DNA of 64,000 bases from a virus (IMGVR_UViG_3300008110_000048:62001-126000), one strand, 5' to 3'; counted from the first letter of the stretch, positions 21,278 to 31,079 are shown. Notes: generated by a model not told the origin, from the sequence alone. Made by a program: numbers and translations.

Positions 21278-24200
21278 TTTCTTTCTCCATTCTAATAATA
21301 TTTTCTATAACAGATTGAACTTTTGATGATGTATTATTCTTAAATTTAAATATATATTTGTGATTACCATTAGTCATTTGCATGAATACTGGTTTATCAC
21401 CTTTTGTTGATTCAATTATACCATATATTTTTTCAATTAATGATGGAGAAAAGTTTTCATCTATCTCTAATATTATTGCCTTACCGCTGGAGAATATTTT
21501 TGAATCAACTTTTTCAGAAGAGTTATAATATAACTTAACTATTGAATTTTCTTCGTCGCCCTCTTTATTTACTGAACCATTAACTATTAATATGTCACCT
21601 TTAGAGAAAGGTGTTTCACCCAAATTTTTTAATGACTTTGGGAATACAATAATTTCAATATCAGAAGATATATCTTCCAATATTAACTTATACATTTTCA
21701 TTCCCTTTTTTGTCACCATGGGTTTTACATCGCTTAATATTCCACCAATTTTTACTTGAGTATTATTAGATAGTTCTGATAAGTCAAATATTTCATAATC
21801 AATTTTTTTAGATAAAATGTCCCATATTCCATTAACAGGATGGTCGGTAACATATATCCCTAATTCTTCTTTTTCTATCTCAAGAAGTTTGATTTCTTGA
21901 ATTCTATTTAACTCGTTATCCTCTATATTAAATAATTCATCAAGTGCACCAGCTTTAGCTAAATGTTCCAATGTGCTCTTTTTCAAAAGAGTTGCCCCAC
22001 ATCTTCTGAAAAAATCATGCATGTTTGTGTATGGCTTTGACTGATCCCTAATTGAAACTATATTTTCTGCTATAGAGTTACCGATTCCGTTAATTGCAGA
22101 TAAGCCAAAAATAATAGAATTGGAATCTAATACCTCAAAGTCTATGCCAGAGTAATTTATTGACGGCGGCATAACGTTAACGCCTAATTTTCTACAGTCT
22201 GCCAAATATAATGATTGCTTGTCCTTGTTCCCTACAACAGAAGACATCAAAGCTGCCATATATTCCACTGTATAATTTGTTTTTAGATATGCAGTAATAT
22301 AGCTAATCATTGCATAGCTCGCTGCGTGCGCTCTGTTGAAACCATAGCCACCAAAATATTCTATGTCGGAAAATATTTTATTAGCTAAAGTATCGCTTAT
22401 TCCTGAATTTTTGATGCAGTCTTGAACAAATTTTGATCGCATATTAGCTATTTTGTCCATAAGCTTTTTTCCGATGACTTTTCTTAGATCATCAGCTTCA
22501 GCGGATGTAAAACCCGCTAGCTCTCTAGCAACTCCAAGAACATCTTCCTGGTATAACATAATGCCAAGAGATGGGCCCAATACCTTTTCTAACTTAGGAT
22601 GCTCGTATTTAACCTTACTGCGACCATGCTTGCGGTCAATATACTCCCTATCCATTCCAGAGCCCATTGGGCCCGGACGATAAAGAGAAATTAGGGCCAT
22701 TATGTCTTCTATGTTTTTAGGCTGAAGCTGCATCATTAGTTGACGCATTCCTGAAGATTCCAGCTGGAAAACTCCGATGCAATTACCACGACATAACTGC
22801 TCATAAGTATTATGGTCATCAAGTGGTATTTGATCTATGTCTATATCTATATCGTGATGTTTTTTTATTAACTTCACACATGAATCTATAATGCCAAGAT
22901 TTCTTAGGCCCAAGAAGTCAATCTTTAACAGGCCGCATTGCTCCACTCTACCCATGTCCCATTGTGTCACCATGGGGCTATTAGCGCCCTTTTGCATAAT
23001 AGGCAAGTATTCCGTTAGCGCATCTCTTGATATAACAATACCAGCTGCGTGCATGCCCGTTTGTCGAACTAGGCCCTCTAAACCAAAGGCAGCATCCACT
23101 ATGCTTTTTGCGTCAGTATCTTTTTCATACAGCTGTTTAAAATCTTGAACTTCCATGCACTCAGAAAGATTCTTGGAAACGCCAAGAACTGGAGGAGGAA
23201 CAAGTTTCGCAACTGCATCGCCTGCAGAAAAATCATATCCTAAGGCTCTTGCTGCGTCTCTAATTGACTGTCTAGCCCCTGTTCTGTTGAATGTGCAGAT
23301 ATGCGCTACATGATCAGATCCATACTTAGTTCTAGCGTAATTGATAACTTCATCACGATACCTATCGTCAAAGTCTAGGTCAATGTCGGGCATTGACTTT
23401 CTACCCTCAACGAGGAATCGTTCAAACATCAATCCAAACTTGATAGGGTCTAAATTAGTAATTTTGAATGCGTAGGATAGAATACTTCCAGCTGCAGATC
23501 CTCTTCCCCAGCCAACTCTTACATTATTATTTTTAGCCCAATTAACAAGATCTGAAACTACAAGAAAGTATTCAGTGAATCCCATTTCTTTTACAACACG
23601 AATTTCGTGATTTGCTCTATCAATAATATGCTGAGGAAGTGGATCCCCATATCTTTCACGCAAGCCAGTCCAAGCTAATCTATCAAAGTATTCTACAGAA
23701 GTTTCAAGAGTTGGTATAGGGAAATCAGGAAAGTGGATATCCCCAAAGGTTAAGTTTAAATCAACCATGTCACAAACATCCATACTGTTTTTTAGCCAGT
23801 CTGGATTAAATTTAGATGACATTTCATCGTACGACTGTAGATAAAATTCTTCGCCACTAAATGAAAATCTATTAGGTGTATGAATGTTAGCGTTTGTTGC
23901 AACGCACAACATGATGTCATGCGCTCTAGCATCGCACTTATGGACATAATGGCAGTCACCACTAGGAACAACTTTTGCACCTATAGTTTCTGCAATTTGT
24001 ACTAATTGATTAAATACTTTTCTTTGTTCACCTAAGCCATGGTCTTGAACTTCTATGAAATAGTTTTCTTTGCCAACTATATCTTGCATCTTTTTAGCAG
24101 CAGCGAGTGCAAAGTTGTAATCATCTCTAAGTAGAGCTTGACAGATTTCGCTATTCAAACATCCAGAGAGTACAATTATTCCTTCCGCATGTTCAGAAAT

Positions 24201-24602
24201 TAAATCATGGTCAATTCTAGGCTTTACGTAATATCCCTCAAGAAAGGACCTAGAAGACATTTTGATAATATTTTTATAACCTATTTTATTTTTAGCTAAA
24301 ATGGTTATGTGATATGGACCTCTCTGTTCCCATTCGTTTTTAGAAGGGCCAGATCTTTCTTCTTCATCTCTATCAAATCTAGATTTTCTAGCTTGATAAA
24401 ATTCAGAACCGAGAATTGGCTTTACCCCTATCGATGTGCCAGCGTCATAAAAGTCTAGCCATGAATGAATGTTTCCATGATCAGTAGTAGCTAAACCTTT
24501 CATGCCCAAAGACTTAGCTCTAGTCAAATATTCTTCTATGTCACCGTGTCCATCTAGCATTGAGAAAACGGTATGGTTATGGAGATTAGTCCAGTTTTTC
24601 AT
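21270..24602 (-). CDS. dnaE: DNA polymerase III alpha subunit (DnaE-type)
   Basis: ATG 24602 overlaps the preceding stop by one base. The 1110-aa product is a near full-length C-family polymerase. It has an N-terminal PHP domain (NLHNHTVFSMLDGHGDIEEY, TTDHGNIHSW, SGCLNSEI, PSGDCHYVH). In the palm, GWGRGSAAGSILSYAF is followed by the catalytic acids PDIDLDF near 405-411, and GLLKIDFLGLRNL supplies the third Asp near 560. Fingers motifs include GVFQLESSGM and YRPGPMGSG. Helix-hairpin-helix and OB-fold regions follow (VKIGGILSDVKPMVTKKG). It is the phage's own replicative polymerase. No exonuclease insertion is obvious. Confidence 0.95.
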   Translation of the reverse strand: MKNWTNLHNHTVFSMLDGHGDIEEYLTRAKSLGMKGLATTDHGNIHSWLDFYDAGTSIGVKPILGSEFYQARKSRFDRDEEERSGPSKNEWEQRGPYHITILAKNKIGYKNIIKMSSRSFLEGYYVKPRIDHDLISEHAEGIIVLSGCLNSEICQALLRDDYNFALAAAKKMQDIVGKENYFIEVQDHGLGEQRKVFNQLVQIAETIGAKVVPSGDCHYVHKCDARAHDIMLCVATNANIHTPNRFSFSGEEFYLQSYDEMSSKFNPDWLKNSMDVCDMVDLNLTFGDIHFPDFPIPTLETSVEYFDRLAWTGLRERYGDPLPQHIIDRANHEIRVVKEMGFTEYFLVVSDLVNWAKNNNVRVGWGRGSAAGSILSYAFKITNLDPIKFGLMFERFLVEGRKSMPDIDLDFDDRYRDEVINYARTKYGSDHVAHICTFNRTGARQSIRDAARALGYDFSAGDAVAKLVPPPVLGVSKNLSECMEVQDFKQLYEKDTDAKSIVDAAFGLEGLVRQTGMHAAGIVISRDALTEYLPIMQKGANSPMVTQWDMGRVEQCGLLKIDFLGLRNLGIIDSCVKLIKKHHDIDIDIDQIPLDDHNTYEQLCRGNCIGVFQLESSGMRQLMMQLQPKNIEDIMALISLYRPGPMGSGMDREYIDRKHGRSKVKYEHPKLEKVLGPSLGIMLYQEDVLGVARELAGFTSAEADDLRKVIGKKLMDKIANMRSKFVQDCIKNSGISDTLANKIFSDIEYFGGYGFNRAHAASYAMISYITAYLKTNYTVEYMAALMSSVVGNKDKQSLYLADCRKLGVNVMPPSINYSGIDFEVLDSNSIIFGLSAINGIGNSIAENIVSIRDQSKPYTNMHDFFRRCGATLLKKSTLEHLAKAGALDELFNIEDNELNRIQEIKLLEIEKEELGIYVTDHPVNGIWDILSKKIDYEIFDLSELSNNTQVKIGGILSDVKPMVTKKGMKMYKLILEDISSDIEIIVFPKSLKNLGETPFSKGDILIVNGSVNKEGDEENSIVKLYYNSSEKVDSKIFSSGKAIILEIDENFSPSLIEKIYGIIESTKGDKPVFMQMTNGNHKYIFKFKNNTSSKVQSVIENIIRMEKENV

Positions 24603-24808
24603 CAAATGCCTCTACCTCTGTCTGACTCATTTAAAGATTGATCTCTTGTTTCTCTATAGGTAATTATTACAACGCCACCACAGTACTTGCAGGGCACTGC
24701 CTTTCCCTCTTGGGCAAAAGGACTTCTATACATGTAGCTGTCTGGTTGATCTGACTTACACTCAGAACAAACACCAACCACATCATCCGGATCTTTTATA
24801 TTATCCAT
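24602..24808 (-). CDS. Zinc-ribbon protein, 68 aa
   Basis: The product has two Cys pairs, CSECKSDQPDSYMYRS and CKYCGGVVIITY, typical of a zinc ribbon, and an acidic start (MDNIKDPDDVVG). It lies between primase (2 nt gap) and polymerase (1-nt overlap), so it may be a replication accessory factor. Confidence 0.6.
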   Translation of the reverse strand: MDNIKDPDDVVGVCSECKSDQPDSYMYRSPFAQEGKAVPCKYCGGVVIITYRETRDQSLNESDRGRGI

Positions 24809-24810
24809 TT

Positions 24811-26007
24811 TTATTCACCTCCTTTTTTTATACTTTTATATGCAAAGCGGACTGGAGAAGGTGAAGATTGATCTTGCGTTTCCACGTATTTGTCCCCAAC
24901 TTTAATCCACTTATTTCTTTTCTCCAAAGAACATTCTCCACAACCAACACCCACAGCATTAGCTCTTTCGCACGTGTAAGGTCTGCCGCCTATTCCAAGC
25001 TGTCTTCTTTTGATCCAGTCATTTATGTGACTATTAGTTTTCTCAATGTTGTAATCATCGCAATTACTTAATATGCCATGAAGAAACTTTACAGATTCAT
25101 CGTTATATGTCAGGATGGAGCATAGAAATAGTCTTGCTTCATGTTCTAGATATTTTTTTTCTATAGCTTGTTGCCACAGTCTTTTAACGGCATGGCAATT
25201 TTCTACTAGACTTTTAGGGGTGAACTCTTTTTCTGATTCTTGAAATGATTTAAATGCAGACGATCCATGCTTATTGAAGTAACCAATAAAATCTTTAGAC
25301 TTTTCCTTGTGCACTTCTAACTCGTACGTAAAACCCCTAAACCACTCATTGGCTTTGGCGCTGAACTGCTGCTCTGGCACTATGTTTTCAGAGGGGCTCT
25401 TGCAATAATCTATAATTGCTTCTAGGCCGGATTTTAATCTTTCTTCAGAAATTATATTTTTATATAAACCAGTCTCCTGGTGTATACTGCCAGCTAATCT
25501 CCACATTCTTCTTGCGTCATATACGCTAAAATCTAAAGATTCAATGCCTAATTTAGATTTAATATTTTCTGCTATGAATCTAAATATATTTGGTAAGTTG
25601 TTTGATGGGTTTATACCAAGGGCTATTGCTTCACATTCAATGTGGAAACCCTTTTTCCCTGTAAAGTAAACAACGATAGAATGTTTGGGTATAAAATTAG
25701 ACAAATATTCATAAAGCTTTATGCAGTCATTTAAAGACTTTTGTTGATCTTTATTATCAATATCAAAGTAAAGAGAAGCTAATCTAGTAGCAGAATCCAG
25801 GCTCTTGTCGTTATATCTCCATATTGAAGTGTATAACCCTGTGTTATCGTTTTGTTTTACAAAATTGTCTAACTCCACATCAGTTATTAGAACTGGGAGA
25901 TCGTTATTCTTAATTCTAATAACTCTATCTAAATTCTTAACATACTTTGCTATTTCAAAGTATTTCCAGTTAGAAATATATTTAGACTGGTCATCTGGCA
26001 TCTTCAC
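24811..26007 (-). CDS. Archaeo-eukaryotic-type (AEP) DNA primase
   Basis: GTG 26007 (AAGGTG 8 nt upstream, 4-nt overlap) or ATG 26001 may start this 398-aa product. Residues ~70-160 carry AEP motifs: LYFDIDNKDQQ (motif I DxD), YFTGKKGFHIECEA (motif II, sugar-phosphate contact) and SLDFSVYDARRMWRLAGSIH (motif III). The C-terminus has Cys residues (YTCERANAVGVGCGECSLEK) like the zinc or Fe-S elements of primases. It makes primers for the phage polymerase and is encoded between a helicase block and dnaE. Confidence 0.82.
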   Translation of the reverse strand: MKMPDDQSKYISNWKYFEIAKYVKNLDRVIRIKNNDLPVLITDVELDNFVKQNDNTGLYTSIWRYNDKSLDSATRLASLYFDIDNKDQQKSLNDCIKLYEYLSNFIPKHSIVVYFTGKKGFHIECEAIALGINPSNNLPNIFRFIAENIKSKLGIESLDFSVYDARRMWRLAGSIHQETGLYKNIISEERLKSGLEAIIDYCKSPSENIVPEQQFSAKANEWFRGFTYELEVHKEKSKDFIGYFNKHGSSAFKSFQESEKEFTPKSLVENCHAVKRLWQQAIEKKYLEHEARLFLCSILTYNDESVKFLHGILSNCDDYNIEKTNSHINDWIKRRQLGIGGRPYTCERANAVGVGCGECSLEKRNKWIKVGDKYVETQDQSSPSPVRFAYKSIKKGGE

Positions 26008-26186
26008 AGTATCTTCACCTTGGTATCGCTATAAATATTAATTTTTGCAACAACCTCTTCCGAGATGTTGTCTGCATTCGTTCTGTAATATACTGACTCT
26101 TTGATTATATCATCTAAATGATTTAAAATAAACGTTCTATTTACAATACGCTGATCTTTAGTCAGCTTGCTTTCTCCATTTTTCAT
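26004..26186 (-). CDS. Hypothetical protein, 60 aa
   Basis: The charged helical product begins MKNGESKLTKDQRIVNRTFI and continues LNHLDDIIKESVYYRTNA. It overlaps the HD-domain gene by 29 nt upstream and the primase by 4 nt downstream. It is probably translationally coupled to both. No family is recognised. Confidence 0.5.
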   Translation of the reverse strand: MKNGESKLTKDQRIVNRTFILNHLDDIIKESVYYRTNADNISEEVVAKINIYSDTKVKIL

Positions 26187-26835
26187 TTATAAGCTCACTA
26201 TCTTCTATAACTGTATGGATCTTACTTGCTATATTATCAGCAATGTGCACAATATAATCTAGGTACGTAATTGGATATGTTTCTGGAACCGGAGACCATG
26301 GCCCTAGGTGGCACCTAACTAGTCTTAGTATCGCCTGTATAGACTCTTCTGCTATAAACAGACTTGTTGACTGGGAATCATTTCCATATTCTTTATCATA
26401 CATCTGGCAGTTCTGCACAAATTTAGCCACCGTATAAGGGTGCATTGGGTCATAGTGAAAAGAAGATGGATCATTAAAATCCGGAATACCCTTAGTTACA
26501 TCATGAAGCAAGCATGCAGCTATGATTACATTTCTTTCATCATCTGATAAAGAATAAGAATCAGCTAAAATGCAAGCAACTCTGACTACTCTTTTTGTGT
26601 GCAGGACATTGCCACCATGACCATGCTCATCTGCTGGATGATACTTTCCAGAAAAACTAGAAGGAATGTCCCAAAAAATTTCTGCTTTCAATAAAACAGA
26701 CCTAACAAAAGAAACTATTGCGTCATCAGTAATTAGATTTATCTCATCTATCAGTTGATTCAATACGTCGTTTTCTGTTTCAAAAACACTTTTTTTATCT
26801 TCTTTTAGAATTTCATCTAAGAAATTTTTAGCCAT
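26158..26835 (-). CDS. HD-domain phosphohydrolase
   Basis: The 225-aa product shows HD-superfamily metal ligands: His in GHGGNVLHTKRVVRVACILA (residue ~80), the HD doublet in AACLLHDVTKGIPDF (~112) and Asp in YLDYIVHIADNIASK (~203). HD proteins hydrolyse nucleotides, often dNTP/dNMP or cyclic and signalling nucleotides. In a replication operon, a 5'-nucleotidase-like or alarmone-degrading role is plausible. The substrate is not predictable. Confidence 0.75.
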   Translation of the reverse strand: MAKNFLDEILKEDKKSVFETENDVLNQLIDEINLITDDAIVSFVRSVLLKAEIFWDIPSSFSGKYHPADEHGHGGNVLHTKRVVRVACILADSYSLSDDERNVIIAACLLHDVTKGIPDFNDPSSFHYDPMHPYTVAKFVQNCQMYDKEYGNDSQSTSLFIAEESIQAILRLVRCHLGPWSPVPETYPITYLDYIVHIADNIASKIHTVIEDSELINEKWRKQAD

Positions 26836-26856
26836 AATACAATACTCACTTTACCT

Positions 26857-27642
26857 TTACTTTACTTGACTTGGGAAAGACCATTTTGAACAAGGTGTAT
26901 CAAATGGGCACTTTTTGCAATAATACGTTAAACCTCTTCTAGGTGCAAAAATATCTTTGTCTTCTATTGTAGCGCACCAATAATTAATTGACTCAATATC
27001 CTGTTCAGTTATTTCGTATTCATTAAATTTTAAATTAGTAGACATTAAATCTACATAACCAAACTTTGTTGATGACAGCTTTTCAGAATGAAGATTTTTA
27101 AAAGCTAAATACATTGAAGAAAAATCAACTTGATAGATCTGCCTATAACTGTTTTTGTAATTAAAAATGAATTTAACAACATAATTTTGTCCAGCATGTC
27201 TGTATATTAAATCAAATTTATCATGTATTCTCACCGTTTTATCTACAGTCACAACGTATTCATCCCCAATAGAAATTGGAATTGCGTCTAGTTGACTATA
27301 TGTGTCGTGAAAATTAAGAAGAGTATTTGCTGCCTGTGTAGTTAAGCTCGACATATTGCCGTATGCACTTTCATGCTGCTCTGTCATTAGATCATAATGG
27401 GTTGTATCTTTTGGAAACCAGATTTTTTCCCATCTATTTAGAAGAGAAGAATAAGAAGGTGTAATCCCCGCTTGTTTTTTAAACCAAAAAAAATTTATTA
27501 TACTCTTTAAACTATTTTCAAACTTCAATGTATAAAGATCTCTAGAGTAAATTGTCTCTGGAAGTTTTTCCTGATACCTATAATCATATAATCTTTCACA
27601 AGTTTGAAAGTCTTTTATTGAATCAGTAGTTAAATCTAACAT
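26857..27642 (-). CDS. Cas4/RecB-like protein with divergent active site
   Basis: ATG 27642 overlaps the helicase stop by one base (TGATG). The 261-aa product starts LDLTTDSIKDFQTCERLYDY, like the RecB/Cas4 N-terminus, and ends with a Cys cluster YYCKKCPFDTPCSKW. The expected catalytic D...(D/E)xK core is replaced by HDKFDLIYRHAGQNYVVKFI, without a clear ExK. It resembles the clearly active protein at 19725 in layout. It could be a degenerate structural paralogue or an accessory subunit for the adjacent helicase. Confidence 0.6.
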   Translation of the reverse strand: MLDLTTDSIKDFQTCERLYDYRYQEKLPETIYSRDLYTLKFENSLKSIINFFWFKKQAGITPSYSSLLNRWEKIWFPKDTTHYDLMTEQHESAYGNMSSLTTQAANTLLNFHDTYSQLDAIPISIGDEYVVTVDKTVRIHDKFDLIYRHAGQNYVVKFIFNYKNSYRQIYQVDFSSMYLAFKNLHSEKLSSTKFGYVDLMSTNLKFNEYEITEQDIESINYWCATIEDKDIFAPRRGLTYYCKKCPFDTPCSKWSFPSQVK

Positions 27643-29102
27643 CAATCAAATCCTTCTCCATTAAGCAGATCTTGCAAATCTGTACTTTCAGTATATGAAT
27701 TTTCATCAACAACTTGATAGTCTTCATATATTTTCTTTTCATCATTATAACGAACCAATGGTGGATCATAAAGAAAAGCAGAACCAGTTATTCTATTCTT
27801 TGGTATCTGCAGCTGCATGATATTCTCATCTTCGGTTTCATCTTGGGTCGCCAAACGTTTTTCGGTGATAAAGATAGTTACTGCACACTTTTGCTGAATA
27901 GCAAGAGAGCCACCAGTGTCAGATTGCTGGACAACCTCTCTTCTTTCTTTCATTCGATTGGCGTTTTCTTGCGCAGTTATTATTAGAGCGCAATTCATAT
28001 CTCTAGCTAGCTTTTCCAGCTTAACCATCATCTCTTCAAATTCGCCCCATCGTGGCTTGCCTTTTCCATTGCCTCTGGTAAACATCGACTGTATTGTGTC
28101 GATGATCAAAACATCAGGAACCTTGTCTGCATGGCCTATTAAATCTCTAAGCCAAAATTCCAGATCCTCAAAATATGGGGTATCAGGGTCATGCCTAACC
28201 ATAAGGCGATCACCCCATTTTTCTAATCTAGACTTAAAAATAGATATGTAATCTAGCTTTTCTTTTTCTGACCACTTTTCCGCTTCAGAATATACATTCT
28301 TACCTATAATCTGGGTCATCAATATTCTTTCCCAGTGGCCAACAGCTTCTTCGAAATTTACATACAGAACTCTATGACCAGTGTCTAACCAATGATTGGC
28401 CAAACACTTTGCAAATGTACTTTTGCCTTTTCCTGATGGAGCAATGATTGCATGAACAGCTCCCTTAAAAAATCCACCATCTTCAGTATAACCCATTGCT
28501 TTATTTAGAGCCTTAAATTGCGTTGGCATAAAGCTTGGTATATCGAGCAGATCATCCGCCCTAGACATAATATCTGAAGCAGTGGTTAGCTTATCAAATG
28601 GATTGTACTTTATAGAGTTTTCCAAGTCTTTAATCTTTGAAGTTAACTCTGATATTCTTGAGGTATCTTCTTCAGACTTAAGGCCCTTTTTGTTTATTAG
28701 TATCTGTAGTTCTTGTAGATAATTTATCTGTTTTCGCTTATTTGCTTTGTGCTTAATTAGCTCTAAAACAGACTCCTTACTTCCAACATCAATACCAAGA
28801 ACAAAGTCAAGCATGATTGATAGTCCGGTGTCGCCACCAAGAGCATTATAAATATCTGTTTCTGACTGAAGCCAAACTTTAAATGCTACAGGATCTACTA
28901 CATCTAATGCCGTGGCACGATAGAATCCCAGCAACGCTTCATAAAACTCATGTACGCCTTTTTCTCCATGAATAATTCCTACTATGTCACTAGGAAGATT
29001 GTCATTAAAGAATTGTACAGCCCCAGGCTGCTTAAGGCATAATGAGAACGCATGATACTCTATCGGTGACTTTTCTAGATCAGGTACTTCTTCTGCGATC
29101 AT
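27642..29102 (-). CDS. DnaB-like replicative DNA helicase
   Basis: The 486-aa product has an N-terminal helical domain (about 1-150), a coiled linker, and a RecA-fold ATPase: Walker A IIAPSGKGKSTFAK near 215, a Walker B-type segment PDVLIIDTIQSMF near 325, and CALIITAQENANRMK with SDTGGSLAIQQKC, as in DnaB/SF4 helicases. ATG 29102 overlaps the upstream gene by 23 nt. It would form the hexameric ring that unwinds the fork ahead of the phage DnaE, with the AEP primase nearby. Confidence 0.9.
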   Translation of the reverse strand: MIAEEVPDLEKSPIEYHAFSLCLKQPGAVQFFNDNLPSDIVGIIHGEKGVHEFYEALLGFYRATALDVVDPVAFKVWLQSETDIYNALGGDTGLSIMLDFVLGIDVGSKESVLELIKHKANKRKQINYLQELQILINKKGLKSEEDTSRISELTSKIKDLENSIKYNPFDKLTTASDIMSRADDLLDIPSFMPTQFKALNKAMGYTEDGGFFKGAVHAIIAPSGKGKSTFAKCLANHWLDTGHRVLYVNFEEAVGHWERILMTQIIGKNVYSEAEKWSEKEKLDYISIFKSRLEKWGDRLMVRHDPDTPYFEDLEFWLRDLIGHADKVPDVLIIDTIQSMFTRGNGKGKPRWGEFEEMMVKLEKLARDMNCALIITAQENANRMKERREVVQQSDTGGSLAIQQKCAVTIFITEKRLATQDETEDENIMQLQIPKNRITGSAFLYDPPLVRYNDEKKIYEDYQVVDENSYTESTDLQDLLNGEGFD

Positions 29103-29736
29103 CAATTTTTGAACCTTTTATTTTTCTGTATAGTTTTTTCTTGTACTCAGAATTTTTCTTTTTTGCTTCTTGATAAGCTGGATTAGACTTTATGGAAGTC
29201 TTGTGAACTGGCTTTGAAACATGATCAGTTTCTCTTATTGCTGTTAACATTCTATCATATACAGCCTGCTCAGTTAGCAGATCATTGTACCTAAAAACTA
29301 TTAGAGCTATTCCATTATCTAGGCAATACTGGACTTTTTTTTCATCTCTTTTTTTAGCTTGTTCAAAATCATACTTTGACTCAAAAAATCTACTAGTGTA
29401 GTAAAAGTGCTGTCTGCCATGATACTCTGCCGCTATTTTATACTTAGCACAAAATACATCAAACTTTAACTTGTCACCAATATGATATTCGTTAATAATT
29501 TCTTCTCCAGGAAGGAGCTTTTTCATAATTAAAGTCAGAGCTGTTTGGCCTCTAGACATTTTTTTTCTAGAGTTTTTTAACCAAGATAAACCAAGAGAAT
29601 TGATTTTTTTATTAACTTCAGCTATAGAGACATTTAATTGCTTTGCGATTTCGCTAACAGATAAAGACGTATCAAAAAGAAGATCAGTAAGGAATTCTAT
29701 GTCATCTTCTTCTAGCTTTTTGTATTCTTTTTTCAT
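29080..29736 (-). CDS. PD-(D/E)XK endonuclease with N-terminal HTH
   Basis: The 218-aa product has an N-terminal helix-turn-helix (TSLSVSEIAKQLNVSIAEVN). A nuclease core of the Vsr/DUF559 type follows: LKFDVFCAKYKIAAEYHGRQ, then KKVQYCLDNGIALIVFRYND. Asp in KFDVF, Glu in AAEYHG and the neighbouring His/Gln give the active-site pattern. The C-terminus is highly basic. It could cut branched DNA or mismatches or act as a homing-type nuclease. Its place next to the helicase favours a replication or recombination role. Confidence 0.7.
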   Translation of the reverse strand: MKKEYKKLEEDDIEFLTDLLFDTSLSVSEIAKQLNVSIAEVNKKINSLGLSWLKNSRKKMSRGQTALTLIMKKLLPGEEIINEYHIGDKLKFDVFCAKYKIAAEYHGRQHFYYTSRFFESKYDFEQAKKRDEKKVQYCLDNGIALIVFRYNDLLTEQAVYDRMLTAIRETDHVSKPVHKTSIKSNPAYQEAKKKNSEYKKKLYRKIKGSKIDDRRRST

Positions 29737-30374
29737 GCCACACTTACTGTTTGAGGAGTCTTGCTCAAACTTAATGTTTTGCCAAAATCTAATATTGACA
29801 TATTTAGATTATCCCAAATTTTGGAAGCAAGCGCCAAACCAAGCACTCCGCAATCCATGATGCAGTAATCTACTCCGCCTTCAAACTCTGTCAACTGGGC
29901 ATATATGTTATCTAGCTTTTCGTAATAGTTTGTATATGCAACGTTGATTATGTGGGCACTATTGCCAAAATGTTTTTGTATTAGCTTTTTATCATGGAAA
30001 GTGATTACAACACTTGGTGAGTTTTTTATGTAATAATTCACGGTTGAATTATAAACATCTTTATTGTTCATATAATAATATTCAAAAATATTTGAATAGT
30101 AATATGTACCATTCTTATGTAGGCCTATCTTATAATGCTTTCCATCTTCTATATCAGAAACTAACGAGTGAGATATAGCCTTCATCATCATCGGATCGTT
30201 GTTCTTCAATGAAGCTATGACGCTTTTTGCAAAATGAGATGGAAAAGAGTTATCAGAATTCTTACTAAGTGCAATAATTGCAGACTTAGTTACATTAATA
30301 TAAGAAAACTTTTTGTGTTTTTCTAACGCTAAAGTTAGATTAGTTATTGATTCAGCTGGATTTAGACAAGTCAT
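29733..30374 (-). CDS. Possible GT-D-fold glycosyltransferase-like protein
   Basis: The 213-aa product contains PSHFAKSVIASLKNND and a region with AHIINVAYTNYYEKLDNIYA and YCIMDCGVLGLALASKIWDN followed by SILDFGK. The late 'D-G-L---LA--I------ILD-G' pattern resembles GT-D-type transferases (DUF1792-like) that extend protein-linked glycans. The match is weak and there is no clear donor-site motif. It lies directly before a GT2 gene, which supports a glycan function. Confidence 0.4.
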   Translation of the reverse strand: MTCLNPAESITNLTLALEKHKKFSYINVTKSAIIALSKNSDNSFPSHFAKSVIASLKNNDPMMMKAISHSLVSDIEDGKHYKIGLHKNGTYYYSNIFEYYYMNNKDVYNSTVNYYIKNSPSVVITFHDKKLIQKHFGNSAHIINVAYTNYYEKLDNIYAQLTEFEGGVDYCIMDCGVLGLALASKIWDNLNMSILDFGKTLSLSKTPQTVSVA

Positions 30375-30386
30375 TTTTTCTCCTAA

Positions 30387-31079
30387 TTAAATTCCAAACG
30401 TACCCCAGTCAATTAAGACTGGGCTTTCGTCCAATATTGAGTTGATGTGATCTCCGTTATGATATTTGCCACCATCTATTTCTGAATATCTTGAATACTT
30501 ATCTTTCTTGTCTGAATCCTTTATGTATCCCAAGTGCTGCATAACTAAACCTGAGTTTAGCCACCAGTTTCTTTGTCGAACCCAGTCAACGACATACGTT
30601 GGTTCCGATCCGCAAGCAAGCTGTCTGTCGGCAAAGCCGCCGTTAGGAAGGAATCTAAAAATTCTTGAGCTATTATTAGGCGCCCACAATTTGTCTACTC
30701 TATACTGAGATTCGTTCCACATATGATAAAATCTAACATTGACAATATCATTTGGCGATTGAGCCAATACATCTCTTATAGGTAAATCATTTACGTGATA
30801 TAACATTTCGTCGCAATCTATAGCAACAATCCAGTCGCCAACAGAAGCAAACTTTTCCAAATTTGACCAAGCAAATGCTCTGAGCTTACCCTCATGTACT
30901 CGGAATAAGGGCTCTGGACTCTGAAACACCTCGGCATACTTTGATGCTATTTCCGGAGTGTTGTCATCGGAACAGTCATCAGTAAAAATAATTTTATCAA
31001 CCTGTGAAGACAGTCTTTCTAGAACGTTTTCTAAGAATCTATCAGATTCATTTTTGCCTATCATTTGAGCTATTATCAT
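30387..31079 (-). CDS. Family 2 glycosyltransferase
   Basis: The 230-aa product shows the GT2 core: MIIAQMIGKNESDRFLENVL, FTDDCSDDNTPEIASKY and the metal site WIVAIDCDEMLYHV. Residues ~115-170 (FYHMWNESQYRVDKLWAPNN) are acceptor-side. It lies outside the main glycan cluster, between the replication block and a hairpin terminator, and forms a pair with the GT-D-like gene. Confidence 0.85.
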   Translation of the reverse strand: MIIAQMIGKNESDRFLENVLERLSSQVDKIIFTDDCSDDNTPEIASKYAEVFQSPEPLFRVHEGKLRAFAWSNLEKFASVGDWIVAIDCDEMLYHVNDLPIRDVLAQSPNDIVNVRFYHMWNESQYRVDKLWAPNNSSRIFRFLPNGGFADRQLACGSEPTYVVDWVRQRNWWLNSGLVMQHLGYIKDSDKKDKYSRYSEIDGGKYHNGDHINSILDESPVLIDWGTFGI

